In this document: piece by piece, positions 44,615 to 53,329 of the stretch
Layout of the letters: the number at the start of each line of letters is the position of its first letter
Numbering within the stretch: the stretch's first letter is position 1
Assembly (NCBI RefSeq): GCF_003711265.1
Contig: NZ_CP024634.1
Coordinates: 1,116,001 to 1,180,000 of the forward strand
Direction: 5' to 3'
Source of the DNA: Bathymodiolus thermophilus thioautotrophic gill symbiont
GTDB lineage: Bacteria > Pseudomonadota > Gammaproteobacteria > PS1 > Pseudothioglobaceae
DNA length: 64,000 nucleotides
Notes under the pieces: generated by a model
Database searches by the model: none
What the model saw: only the letters and a program-made list of their open reading frames with translations
What the model was told of the DNA's origin: nothing
Translations under genes and position numbers: made by a program

Positions 44615-44775
44615 GAGACTTTTGCATAAATATAAATAATCATCAAGAATCCACTTTTTACCCACTTAGTAACTTTTTAAACCCAGCCTTAGCCCTGCTA
44701 GAACAAGGTTTAAGAAAATCACCAATTGAGCAAAAATTGAATTTTGCTAATCATCCATATTTATGCAAAGGTCTC
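44615..44775. repeat. 161-bp foldback MITE-like element
   Basis: Complete copy, ends GAGACTTTTGCATAAATATA and ATATTTATGCAAAGGTCTC; flanks AGTTT and GGTTT are a near-match for a 5-bp target duplication. It lies upstream of the divergent secreted-protein gene. Confidence 0.9.
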
Positions 44776-45208
44776 GGTTTGTTAGTTGTTTTTTTGTCCA
44801 ATATCAAATACAATTAAAAAAATGTATTCAATCTAGAAATTATGCCATAAAGCAAACACCTATATTGTATTTTTTTATTTATTTAAGCAGGTTACCCCAC
44901 ACACAACATCACCCCATCAAAATCAAAAAAAAGACAAATTCTAAAGCCAATTGACAACAAAGCATTATAATGCAAACGCATTAACATCACTTACCAGAGA
45001 AAACACACACCCAAGACGAGCAAGAAATTTTGGCTACAGACGAGCATCCCATAAAAGATGAATTTATTAAAAGATTTAATTAACCTTATTACAAAACCTA
45101 AAAAAAATCCACCCACCCACCTGGCATTTTTTTTAAAAAAACCCCAACCGTAGGGAACGGTTTGTAACCGTTCCTTAAATACCATACAAACCCGAATTAG
45201 GAGAAATC
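44776..45208. other. Intergenic region with REP-like palindrome
   Basis: 433 bp. A stretch near 44985-45080 reads as coding (PEKTHTQDEQEILATDEH then PIKDEFIKRFN and TAA) but has no start codon and looks like a gene remnant. A GGAACGGTT-arm palindrome sits at 45154-45174, identical to those at 42441 and 42866, shortly before the FRG-TPR gene. TTAGGAG at 45197 is the ribosome-binding site of that gene. Confidence 0.55.
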
Positions 45209-47020
45209 ATGGACACAGTTATTAAATATTTGACACAACTAAAAGACATTCAAAAAAACGGAATAGATTGTGTTTATCGTGGCCTATCTGATGAGAAGCA
45301 CCCCGTTTGCAGCACTTATTATCGCCGTTTTAATTTGGGTAAAAATCCCCCAGAAAAACCCAGTGCTAAAGAGTTTCAGGCTTACCACGAGAAGTTATTG
45401 CTAGACGCTAAGAGTTACCATTACCACAAAAATAAAGAGTTATCACCAATAGAGTTATTGGCAGAATTACAACATTTTGGTGCAGCAACTGGCTTGATTG
45501 ATTTTTCCAAGAACTTTTTAGTTGCCTTATGGTTTGCAAGTAATTCCAATCCAAAAAAAGACGGGAAAATATCTTTGTTAAATAAAGGTGATTGCGTTGA
45601 GTATGTTGAAAACAAAGATTTGTATCAAAATACACTAAATAACTTTTGCCTAGTTGATTTGAACTTTAAAAGTAACAATAGAATTTTCGCCCAAAATGGC
45701 GTTTTTATTTTTAGCAATAGAGTTTTTTATAAAAATGATTTATATGAAATTATCATAAGTAAAAAGGATAAAGAGCAAATCATTATAGAATTAAAAACTT
45801 TTTACAACATCACAGAAAGCACATTGTTTCAAGATATTTATGGTTTTGCAGAGGTAAACAATGCCCAACACCCTATTAGAAATAATAATTCTGATGATTT
45901 TAGTAGGCAAGCAAGGCATTATATGGGAATTGGTAATCTTGATAATTTAACTAAAGCGATTGAGTTGTATAACTTGGCACTAAAGAGTAGCATTCAAACT
46001 TACGGTGAATTACATTCAGAAGTCGCAAGAATAAGAAATGATTTAGCGAGTGCGCTTAGAACTAGAAACCAGTCTGGAGATCTAGCTAAAGCGATCAATT
46101 TATATAGTTTGGCACTAGAGGGTGATATTCAAACTTACGGTGAATCGCATCCAGAAGTTGCAACAACAAGAAACAATTTAGCGGGTGCACTTAAAACTAG
46201 AAGCCAGCCTAAGGATTTAACCAAAGCGATTGAGTTGTATAATTTAGCACTAAATAGCAACATTCAAACTTACGGTGAATCACATCCAGAAGTTGCAGCA
46301 AAAAGAAGTAACTTAGCAGATACGCTTAGAATTAGAAGCCAGCCTAAGGATTTAAGCAAAGCAATTGAGCTGTGCGATTTGGCGCTAAGTAGCAATATTC
46401 AAACTTATGGTGAATCACATCCAGAAGTTGCAACAACAAGAAACAATCTAGCAATTGTGTTTAGAATTAGAAACCAGCCTAGGGATTTAACCAAAGCGAT
46501 TGAGTTGTATCATTTGGCACTAGAGAGTGACATTCAAACTTATGGTGAATCACATCCAAAAGTTGCAACAACAAGAAGCAATTTAGCAGATGTGCTTAGA
46601 GTTAGAAACCAGTCTGAAGATCTAATCAAAGCAATTGAGTTATGCAACTTGGCACTAAATAGCAATATTCAAACTTACGGTGAATCACATTCAGAGGTTG
46701 CAACAAGAAGAAACAATTTAGCAAATGCACTTTGGACTAGGAGTCAGCCTGGGGATTTAACCAAAGCGATTAAGTTGTATGACTTGGCACTAGAGAGTAG
46801 TATTCAAACTTACGATGAATCGCATCCAAGAGTTGCAGTAACAAGAAACGATTTAGCAAGTGCTCTTCAGGCTAGAAACCAGCCTGGGGATTTAACCAAA
46901 GCGATTGAATTATGGGAATTAGCTTTAAAAACTACACAGCAGGTGTTTGGCGTTGATCACCCGAATGCTAAAATTATTGCTGGCAATTTAAAACAAGCAA
47001 AAGCAAGGCAACATTCTTAG
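45209..47020 (+). CDS. FRG-domain protein with eight TPR (kinesin-light-chain-type) repeats
   Basis: 603 residues. The N-terminal half is an FRG domain: VYRGLSDEKHPVCSTYYRR, then LLAELQHFGAATGLIDFSKN and LVALWFASN. From 45944 to 47017 run eight consecutive 45-residue repeats of the form DLTKAIELYNLALNSNIQTY, GESHPEVATTRNNLA, RIRNQP, strikingly uniform apart from the last. FRG proteins often accompany phage-defence or toxin modules, but the biochemical role is not established. No signal peptide; probably cytoplasmic. It sits downstream of mcrBC within the accessory region. Confidence 0.8.
   Translation: MDTVIKYLTQLKDIQKNGIDCVYRGLSDEKHPVCSTYYRRFNLGKNPPEKPSAKEFQAYHEKLLLDAKSYHYHKNKELSPIELLAELQHFGAATGLIDFSKNFLVALWFASNSNPKKDGKISLLNKGDCVEYVENKDLYQNTLNNFCLVDLNFKSNNRIFAQNGVFIFSNRVFYKNDLYEIIISKKDKEQIIIELKTFYNITESTLFQDIYGFAEVNNAQHPIRNNNSDDFSRQARHYMGIGNLDNLTKAIELYNLALKSSIQTYGELHSEVARIRNDLASALRTRNQSGDLAKAINLYSLALEGDIQTYGESHPEVATTRNNLAGALKTRSQPKDLTKAIELYNLALNSNIQTYGESHPEVAAKRSNLADTLRIRSQPKDLSKAIELCDLALSSNIQTYGESHPEVATTRNNLAIVFRIRNQPRDLTKAIELYHLALESDIQTYGESHPKVATTRSNLADVLRVRNQSEDLIKAIELCNLALNSNIQTYGESHSEVATRRNNLANALWTRSQPGDLTKAIKLYDLALESSIQTYDESHPRVAVTRNDLASALQARNQPGDLTKAIELWELALKTTQQVFGVDHPNAKIIAGNLKQAKARQHS
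45944..47017 (+). repeat. Eight tandem 135-bp coding repeats
   Basis: Repeat units of the FRG-TPR gene, each 45 codons, in perfect register. The nucleotide sequences also remain similar (ATTCAAACTTACGGTGAATC recurs), so copy number could change by recombination. Confidence 0.9.
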
Positions 47021-47185
47021 AATAAAAACACGCTACACGGGCTTATCACACCACAACAAGCCCTCACCACCACGAGCATGCCACATGCCTCTCCTAAGTT
47101 CCCCACCCCGCCCCAAAATTCAAGAAAAAACACCTGAACTACTGTGATATAATTGCCTTTTTTAATTTTATAGGTAGTAAAAAAA

Positions 47186-47363
47186 ATGAGCAACACAGGT
47201 AGTAAAGATGTAAGCAATACGCACAAAGTAAACACAAAAAGCGATACACAATTACATTTCAAAAGCCGACCGTTATGCAATCAAAGATTATCACAAACTT
47301 ACACAAGATAAAATCGTCAGATTTGCCGAAAAAGTTTATACAGAATTCAAACCATTACCGTGA
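47186..47363 (+). pseudogene. Frameshifted small gene relic
   Basis: ATG 47186 opens MSNTGSKDVSNTHKVNTKSD and continues to about HFKS. A one-base shift there gives ADRYAIKDYHKLTQDKIVRF then AEKVYTEFKPLP and TGA. Either frame alone is short. The joined product of about 58 residues looks protein-like, so a frameshift relic is likely. Function unknown. Confidence 0.35.
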
Positions 47364-47416
47364 CCCCCATTAAAGTTATTGCCCAATAACAAAAATTTAA
47401 CACAACAAAGTTTAAA

Positions 47417-47444
47417 GAGTCCTGAGTAATCAGGGCTTTTTTTT
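47417..47444 (+). terminator. Rho-independent terminator
   Basis: GTCCTGA, loop GTAA, TCAGGGC, then eight T. It ends transcription just before the secreted Sel1 gene. Confidence 0.75.
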
Positions 47445-47467
47445 AAGCAAACAACCAAGGAAATTTT

Positions 47468-48418
47468 ATGAAAAATTTAACCACAGCCCTAACCTCATTA
47501 ATACTAGCAATCCTACTCGCAACCACTGCCATGGCAGACCCAGTTAGTGATTGTGATAAAAGTGCTGAGTGTGTCAATCTCGGGCTTAAGTACGAAATTG
47601 GCAAAGGCGTTAAACAAGATTATTTAAAAGCAGCAGCGTTTTATCGCAAGGGGTGTGGCTTGAATGACAGTTTGGGTTGTGCCAATCTCGGGCTTTTGTA
47701 TCTAAAGGGCAAAGGTGTTAAACAAGATTATTCAAAAGCAGCAGAAGTTACCCAAAAAGGATGTGATTTGGATAATGGCTTGAGTTGCTCCATTCTTGGC
47801 AGTATGTATCAAAATGGCATAGGCGTGAAACCGGATAAACTTAAAGCCGTAGAGTCTTTACAAAAAGGTTGTTATTTGAATGATGGCAGAGGTTGTTCTG
47901 ATTTTGGGTTTATGCATTTAAATGGCACAAGCATTAAACAAGATGATTTTAAAGCAGTAGAGTTTTTCCAAAAAGGCTGTAACCTAAATGACGGCTTAGG
48001 CTGCTCCAATCTTGCAGTGATGTATAACAATGGCACAGGCATTGAACGAGATGATTCTAAAGCAGCAGCATTTTTTAAAAAAGGCTGTTATTTAGACGAT
48101 GATTTAGGCTGCTTTAACCTAGGACTTATGCAAGAAGAAGGCAAAGGCGTCAAACAAGACAACCTCAAAGCAGCAAAGTTTTACCAAAGAGGATGCGGCT
48201 TAGGCAACGCCCCCAGCTGTTCCAATCTTGGTTTTATGTATGAAAATGGCAAAGGCGTTAAAAAACACACCATCAAAGCCTTAAAATATTACGAAAAAGC
48301 CTGTAGCCTAAAATCTACAAAAGGCTGTCAAAATTATGACAAGTTAAAAAAAATAACGACAAAGAAAAATGCACTAAATGTTACTTCGTTCCCAAGTACC
48401 GTTTGGGAGTTTGCTTAA
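47468..48418 (+). CDS. Secreted cysteine-rich Sel1-repeat protein (Hcp-like)
   Basis: 316 residues with a clear signal peptide (TSLILAILLATTAMA). Seven to eight 36-residue Sel1 repeats follow, each with a Cys pair about seven residues apart (for example GCGLNDSLGCANLGLLYLKG). This is the disulfide-stapled pattern of Helicobacter Hcp proteins. Expected in the periplasm or outside the cell. Sel1 proteins of symbionts and pathogens often mediate host interaction; here that is inference. Confidence 0.85.
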   Translation: MKNLTTALTSLILAILLATTAMADPVSDCDKSAECVNLGLKYEIGKGVKQDYLKAAAFYRKGCGLNDSLGCANLGLLYLKGKGVKQDYSKAAEVTQKGCDLDNGLSCSILGSMYQNGIGVKPDKLKAVESLQKGCYLNDGRGCSDFGFMHLNGTSIKQDDFKAVEFFQKGCNLNDGLGCSNLAVMYNNGTGIERDDSKAAAFFKKGCYLDDDLGCFNLGLMQEEGKGVKQDNLKAAKFYQRGCGLGNAPSCSNLGFMYENGKGVKKHTIKALKYYEKACSLKSTKGCQNYDKLKKITTKKNALNVTSFPSTVWEFA

Positions 48419-48515
48419 AAATCACTTTTGCTGTGAAATAAAGGTGGCGATTTAAAAGTATAAAAAATATAATATGAATTCCCACGCATGGCGTGGCAAC
48501 TATAGGGGTTATATA

Positions 48516-50003
48516 ATGACAATTAGATCTTTGTACCAAAGAGAAAAGGTAAATTACCGTGGCGTTGATTACGAAATTGATAGTCTAGACAACTCCGTCA
48601 ATATCAATGGCAGAAAGTACAAAGTTATAAAAAATAAAGTTGATGTGAAAAAAATAACTGACCTTGAGGAGCGAGAGCAAAAATATTATTTTTTTGATAT
48701 AGACATATCAATTTCAGATTTTTTTGTTACCTCTAAAGATATAAAAGCCCCAATTCAAGAGCAAGAAGACTTATCTTTTGTCTGTTCTATTTTTAATAGA
48801 AATGTTAGTTTGGGGGATAGGGTAATAGACTCTAAGTTAATACACAAATTGTCTTTTGGAAAAAGCGATTTTGCTCAAGAATTGTTATTTAATTTTAGTA
48901 ATAAAGAAATTTCTGGCACACATACAAAACTAGAATTTATTGAATGTAATTTTGGTAAAAAATTAAAAGTTAGGAATTACGAGACTATTATTCCTAATTA
49001 TTATGAAGACGATGTGCAGCCCTTGCCAGAAAAAAGTAGATATCCGTATCATCAGCAAAATAAAGCACAATTGAAAGAACTTAAAATTACTGATTGCACG
49101 GCTGATGAAGGTGCCTATTTGAGAATTGGTTTTTTAGATATTGGGAAATTTGAATTATCCAATCTACGGTTGCCACAAAATGCAGAATTAAATATTGGTG
49201 ATTGCCATTTTCAATACTTTAAACTGACTAATTTTAGAAATATGGGTAAGTTTAAACTTTATAAAATTAATGTTCTGCCAAAAGAATATGACAAGAGAGA
49301 GGGTTATAACCCAAGATTTCAAATTGACAATACCTCTATAGGTGGGGCAGATTTTCAGAGTATCAATTTAGTTTCATTTGCTAGAGTAATTATGTTTGAT
49401 AATATTTTTACTGAACTTGATTATACAAATATGCAGTGGGAGCATGAAATAAAAGTTGGGCAATTTGGTAAGGCTAATCCTCCCAAAGTATGGAACGATT
49501 CAAATTTAGCTAAATTTCTGTTTGATAGTTATGAATTTAATAGGGTAGAAATTGCTAAAAAACGAGATACTCATCGAACCTTAAAAAAAGTTATGATAAG
49601 AAACCACGATCAACAAGAGGCGCTAGTTTTTTATCAAAAAGAAATGGAAAATCATTGGCAAATAACTGAATGGAAAAAGGATTTTGGCAACAAGATAACG
49701 CTAGCGTTTAATAAGTATACCAATGAATTTGGTTTAAATTGGTGGAAGCCATTGTGTTTGTTATTTGGCGTTTCTCTATTATTTTATTTTTTATTATTAT
49801 GTAATTTAGATATACCCATTCTCGAACTTGAACACTGGCGAAGTTATTTTGAATTCTTAAATCCGACACATAAAACAAGGTTTATAGCAAAAGAATACTG
49901 GGATTTTTGGAGTTATGCCATTGACTTTCTTTTTAGGTTGATTGAAGGCTTATTAATCTACCAAACCATTCAAGCATTTAGAAAATACAGTAGAAAATTA
50001 TGA
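48516..50003 (+). CDS. Unknown protein with C-terminal membrane segments
   Basis: 495 residues from ATG 48516, with AGGGG upstream; the longer reading from 48474 crosses a CCACGC/GCGTGG hairpin and is less likely. The first 350 residues form repeated short beta segments (for example KLEFIECNFGKKLKV, LKITDCTADEGAYLRI) suggestive of a solenoid, like pentapeptide-type proteins. Two hydrophobic segments follow (PLCLLFGVSLLFYFLLLC near 420; a C-terminal one in FWSYAIDFLFRLIEGLLIY). I do not recognise the family. It precedes dusA by 18 bp. Confidence 0.65.
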   Translation: MTIRSLYQREKVNYRGVDYEIDSLDNSVNINGRKYKVIKNKVDVKKITDLEEREQKYYFFDIDISISDFFVTSKDIKAPIQEQEDLSFVCSIFNRNVSLGDRVIDSKLIHKLSFGKSDFAQELLFNFSNKEISGTHTKLEFIECNFGKKLKVRNYETIIPNYYEDDVQPLPEKSRYPYHQQNKAQLKELKITDCTADEGAYLRIGFLDIGKFELSNLRLPQNAELNIGDCHFQYFKLTNFRNMGKFKLYKINVLPKEYDKREGYNPRFQIDNTSIGGADFQSINLVSFARVIMFDNIFTELDYTNMQWEHEIKVGQFGKANPPKVWNDSNLAKFLFDSYEFNRVEIAKKRDTHRTLKKVMIRNHDQQEALVFYQKEMENHWQITEWKKDFGNKITLAFNKYTNEFGLNWWKPLCLLFGVSLLFYFLLLCNLDIPILELEHWRSYFEFLNPTHKTRFIAKEYWDFWSYAIDFLFRLIEGLLIYQTIQAFRKYSRKL

Positions 50004-50021
50004 ACAAATTAATCTTATCTC

Positions 50022-50975
50022 ATGCATAAATTCTCAGTCGCCCCAATGATGGATTGGACGGATAGGCATTGTCGGTATTTTCATCGGTTGTTGTCGGTGG
50101 AGGTGCAGTTGTGGACGGAGATGGTAACGGCTAAGGCGATTTTGCATGGGGATAAGGGGCGGTTGTTGGATTTTGAGGCGGGGGAGCATCCGCTGGTGTT
50201 GCAGTTGGGAGGTGGGGATCCGGGGGAGATGGCGCAGGCGGCGAGGGTGGCGCAGGTGTGGGGGTATGATGAGGTGAATATTAATGTGGGGTGTCCGTCT
50301 GATAGGGTGCGTTCGGGGAATTTTGGGGCGTGTTTGATGCAGACGCCGGAGGTGGTGGCGCAGTGTGTGGATGCAATGCGGCAGGGGGTGGATATTCCAG
50401 TTACGGTAAAATCGAGGATTGGGGTGGATGCGAGGGACAGTTATGAGGAGTTGGTGGAATTTGTGGGCGTGGTGGCGCAGGCGGGGTGTGAGGATTTTGT
50501 CATTCATGCACGCAAGGCGTGGTTGCAGGGGTTGAGTCCTAAGGAGAATCGGAGTGTGCCGCCGTTGAATTATGAGTGGGTGTATCAGCTTAAGCGGGAT
50601 TTTCCAGCGTTGGGGATTGGGATTAATGGGGGGATTATGACGGTGGAGAGTGCGAAGGGGCATTTGGCAAGTGTGGATGGGGTGATGTTGGGTCGGGCGG
50701 TGTATCATCAGCCGTATTTGTTGAGTGAGGTGGATGTGATGATTTATCAGAAAAAGACGGCGGTGGTGTCGCGTGAGCAGGTGTTGTTGCGGTTTATTGA
50801 ATATATGAAAAATCAGCAGGGGCAAGGGGTGCCGATTCGTTCGATGACGAGGCATATTTTGGGGCTGTATCATGGGCAGCCGAATGCCAAAAAGTTTAGG
50901 CGTTTGTTGAGTGGGAAGACGGTGGAATTGGCGCATTTATATACATGGTTGGATTTTGTAACGGAGGAGAATTAG
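50022..50975 (+). CDS. dusA: tRNA-dihydrouridine synthase A
   Basis: 317 residues. FMN enzyme reducing uridines in the tRNA D-loop. VAPMMDWTDRHCRYFHR starts the barrel, NINVGCPSDRVRSGNFGACL carries the catalytic Cys, and VKSRIGVD, FVIHARKAWL and GINGGI follow. The coding strand is unusually G-rich, leaving a long open antisense frame. ftsA begins on the next base after the stop codon. Confidence 0.94.
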   Translation: MHKFSVAPMMDWTDRHCRYFHRLLSVEVQLWTEMVTAKAILHGDKGRLLDFEAGEHPLVLQLGGGDPGEMAQAARVAQVWGYDEVNINVGCPSDRVRSGNFGACLMQTPEVVAQCVDAMRQGVDIPVTVKSRIGVDARDSYEELVEFVGVVAQAGCEDFVIHARKAWLQGLSPKENRSVPPLNYEWVYQLKRDFPALGIGINGGIMTVESAKGHLASVDGVMLGRAVYHQPYLLSEVDVMIYQKKTAVVSREQVLLRFIEYMKNQQGQGVPIRSMTRHILGLYHGQPNAKKFRRLLSGKTVELAHLYTWLDFVTEEN

Positions 50976-52232
50976 ATGGCGGATGGAGATTATATTGCCA
51001 GTGTTGATATTGGTAGTAGCAAGGTTGTGGTGTTGATTGCAGACAGGCTGGATGATGGGTTGTTAGAAGTTGTTGGACATGCTAAGGGGGTTTCTAAGGG
51101 GGTGAGAAGGGGTGAGATTGTTGATGTTGATGCGCTGGTGTCGGTGATTAAGACGGTGGCGAATAAGGCGGGGAAGAGTTGTAATTCTGAATTTGACAGT
51201 GTTATTGTGAATATTTCAGATCCGAATCTTCGGGTGTTTAATCTGACACCAAATAAGCATGTGGACAGTGATTTGGTTAAAAAAAGTGATGTGGAAGCGT
51301 TGATGAGAACTGCTGAAGCGCAGAGATTTAAAGAAACTGAGCAACGCATTAGCAGCATAACGCATCATTACATATTAGACAAGGATTCGGATACTGAGCA
51401 AGGGGTGGTGGTTAAGCGTCCGATTGGTGAGCAGGCGGATATGTTGGAGGCCAGTGTGCATATTGTTGTGGCTGCTAAACAGCGGGTTAAGAATATTGAA
51501 AGAAGTCTTGGGCTGTGTGGTTTTCAAGCGCAGAAATTGGTGATTAATTCAATGGCGAGTAGTGAGCCTTATTTAACCCCCGTGCAGAAAGATGATGGTG
51601 TTTGTTTGGTTGATGTGGGTGCGGGGGTGGTGGATTTGTCCGTTTTTAAGCAGGGGAGGATCTTTTATAGCACGGCGATTCAGGTCGGGGCAGAGCAAGT
51701 TACTAAGGATATTGAGAATGCGTTTAATACCTCTTTTGCAGAAGCGGAGCGTTTAAAGTTGGAGCATGGGCAGGCGCAAGTTAAAACGCTGGAGAGGGAT
51801 ATGTTGATTGGCTTTCAGCAAAATGATGTGGCGGATTATTATTTATCGCATGAGTCGTTGATTGAGGTGATTGAAGAATCTTATAAGGCGTTGTTGTTGT
51901 CAATTAAGAAGAAAATACAAGAAGAAGATAAAAACTTGTATCGCTCTATCAAAGGCTTTGTGTTTGTGGGCGGTGGTGTGAAGATTGAAGGTTATGCTGA
52001 TTTGGCATTTGATTGTTTGAAGAGGCGGGTGAAGGTTGGGCATGTTAATAGAGAGGTGATTCGCTTGAACCCTAACTCTGTTTCTTCGAATGAAAATTTG
52101 TTGGCACCAGAATATGCGTGTGCTTTGGGTTTGTTGTTGTTTAATGATGAGGAGTTAGGTTACAAGGAAGAGCAGTTGGTCAATAAGGGGGGGATAAAGA
52201 GTGCGTTTAAAAACCTTATAAGCAGTTTTTAA
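50976..52232 (+). CDS. ftsA: Cell division protein FtsA
   Basis: 418 residues, actin fold. ASVDIGSSKVVVLIADR is phosphate 1 and CLVDVGAGVVDLSVFKQG is phosphate 2; FVFVGGGVKIEGYADLA is the adenosine motif. The C-terminal amphipathic tail (GGIKSAFKNLISSF) for membrane binding is present. FtsA tethers FtsZ to the membrane. Normally ftsZ follows directly, but here lpxC does, and ftsQ/ddl are not upstream. Confidence 0.95.
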   Translation: MADGDYIASVDIGSSKVVVLIADRLDDGLLEVVGHAKGVSKGVRRGEIVDVDALVSVIKTVANKAGKSCNSEFDSVIVNISDPNLRVFNLTPNKHVDSDLVKKSDVEALMRTAEAQRFKETEQRISSITHHYILDKDSDTEQGVVVKRPIGEQADMLEASVHIVVAAKQRVKNIERSLGLCGFQAQKLVINSMASSEPYLTPVQKDDGVCLVDVGAGVVDLSVFKQGRIFYSTAIQVGAEQVTKDIENAFNTSFAEAERLKLEHGQAQVKTLERDMLIGFQQNDVADYYLSHESLIEVIEESYKALLLSIKKKIQEEDKNLYRSIKGFVFVGGGVKIEGYADLAFDCLKRRVKVGHVNREVIRLNPNSVSSNENLLAPEYACALGLLLFNDEELGYKEEQLVNKGGIKSAFKNLISSF

Positions 52233-52235
52233 CAG

Positions 52236-52275
52236 TGAGATTTTTACATAAATTATAAATAACCTTTATACTTAC
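52236..52275. repeat. Foldback element remnant between ftsA and lpxC
   Basis: GAGATTTTTACATAAATTATAAATAACC is a mutated left end of the GAGACC family. It occupies the position where ftsZ usually stands. Confidence 0.5.
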
Positions 52276-52300
52276 GCCAAGTTTTTTAATGGCGGAGAGC

Positions 52301-53212
52301 ATGATCAAACAAAGGACAATCAAAAAATCTGTTAAAGCGCGTGGTGTGGGCATTCACAGCGGCAATGTGATCAATATGACACTGATTCCAGCCATTGCAG
52401 ATCATGGTGTCGTTTTTAGGCGGATGGATGTGGGTGGTAAATTGGTCAGAGCGCACAATGCCTTTGTGAATGAAGTGATATTGTCAACCAGCATTGAAGA
52501 AAAAGGGGTGAAAATCTCAACGGTTGAGCATCTGATGAGTGCATTTTCAGCACTTGGTATTGACAATATATTGGTGGAATTAGATTCGTTTGAAGTGCCG
52601 ATTATGGATGGTTCGTCCGCACCCTTTGTTTTCCTAGTGCAATCAGCAGGCATTGAAGAGCAAGAAGCGCCTAAGAAATTCTTTGTTATTAAAGACACAG
52701 TACGGGTGGAAAATAATGATTCTTGGGCGCAAGTATCGCCTTATGAAGGCTTTAAAGTCTCGCTTGAGATTGATTTTAATAACAAAAAAGTAAAAGAAAG
52801 TGGGCAAAAACTCAGCATTGATTTTGCACAAAAATCTTATCTTAAAGAAATTTCTAGAGCCAGAACTTTTGGCTATATGCGTGATATAAAAACCTTACAA
52901 GAAAAAAACCTAGCCTTAGGCGCCAGTATGAATAATGCCATTGCCCTGAGTGATAATGATGTGCTTAATGAAGACGGTATGCGTTATGAGAATGAATTTG
53001 TCAAGCATAAGATTTTAGACATTGTGGGCGACTTATATCTACTTGGTGGCAGTTTGATTGGGCATTATGAAGGGTATAAAACTGGGCATTTGTTGAATGA
53101 CCAATTATTGTCAGCCATTCTTGAGCAAACAGAAACTTGGTCGATTGAAACTTTTGAAAAAGACGACTCGCCAATTGCCTTTTATTCAGAAGATTGGCAG
53201 AATACTTTATAA
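52301..53212 (+). CDS. lpxC: UDP-3-O-acyl-N-acetylglucosamine deacetylase
   Basis: 303 residues from ATG 52301 ([20 protein letters not shown]), preferred over 52289 because the family begins this way. Zinc-ligand regions: [17 protein letters not shown] and [15 protein letters not shown]; the catalytic-His region is [11 protein letters not shown]. Committed step of lipid A synthesis, so the cell makes LPS-type outer membrane. ftsZ is missing upstream. Confidence 0.95.
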   Translation: MIKQRTIKKSVKARGVGIHSGNVINMTLIPAIADHGVVFRRMDVGGKLVRAHNAFVNEVILSTSIEEKGVKISTVEHLMSAFSALGIDNILVELDSFEVPIMDGSSAPFVFLVQSAGIEEQEAPKKFFVIKDTVRVENNDSWAQVSPYEGFKVSLEIDFNNKKVKESGQKLSIDFAQKSYLKEISRARTFGYMRDIKTLQEKNLALGASMNNAIALSDNDVLNEDGMRYENEFVKHKILDIVGDLYLLGGSLIGHYEGYKTGHLLNDQLLSAILEQTETWSIETFEKDDSPIAFYSEDWQNTL

Positions 53213-53295
53213 CGCTACGACATAAGCACAAAATAATTTTGATAAAGTTTTAATGCATTGAGTGTAAAAAAAACTACCAACATTCTTATTTTATG

Positions 53296-53301
53296 TATAA
53301 T
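53296..53301 (+). promoter_or_regulatory. Likely -10 box for the ilvIHC operon
   Basis: A consensus TATAAT lies 28 nt before the ilvI start, in an otherwise uninformative 117-bp gap. A -35 match is weak. No leader-peptide attenuator is apparent. Confidence 0.5.
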
Positions 53302-53329
53302 CCTAGGGTTTTTTTCAACCAAATAAGCA

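Larger units (their letters stand above)
47021..47467. other. Intergenic region with gene relic and terminator
   Basis: 447 bp. A TATAAT box at 47148-47153 precedes the relic at 47186-47363. A terminator lies at 47417-47444. The ribosome-binding sequence CAAGGAAATTTT precedes the next gene. Nothing else recognised. Confidence 0.5.

Noticed and set aside
44950..44972. TTGACA and TATAAT boxes as a promoter for the FRG-TPR gene
   Set aside because: The two boxes are only about 9 bp apart, too close for a sigma-70 promoter, and lie over 200 bp from the gene.
50034..50936. Long antisense open frame over dusA (300 codons)
   Set aside because: It is a by-product of the G-rich dusA coding strand; the product is a His/Pro/Arg-rich low-complexity string with no domain.
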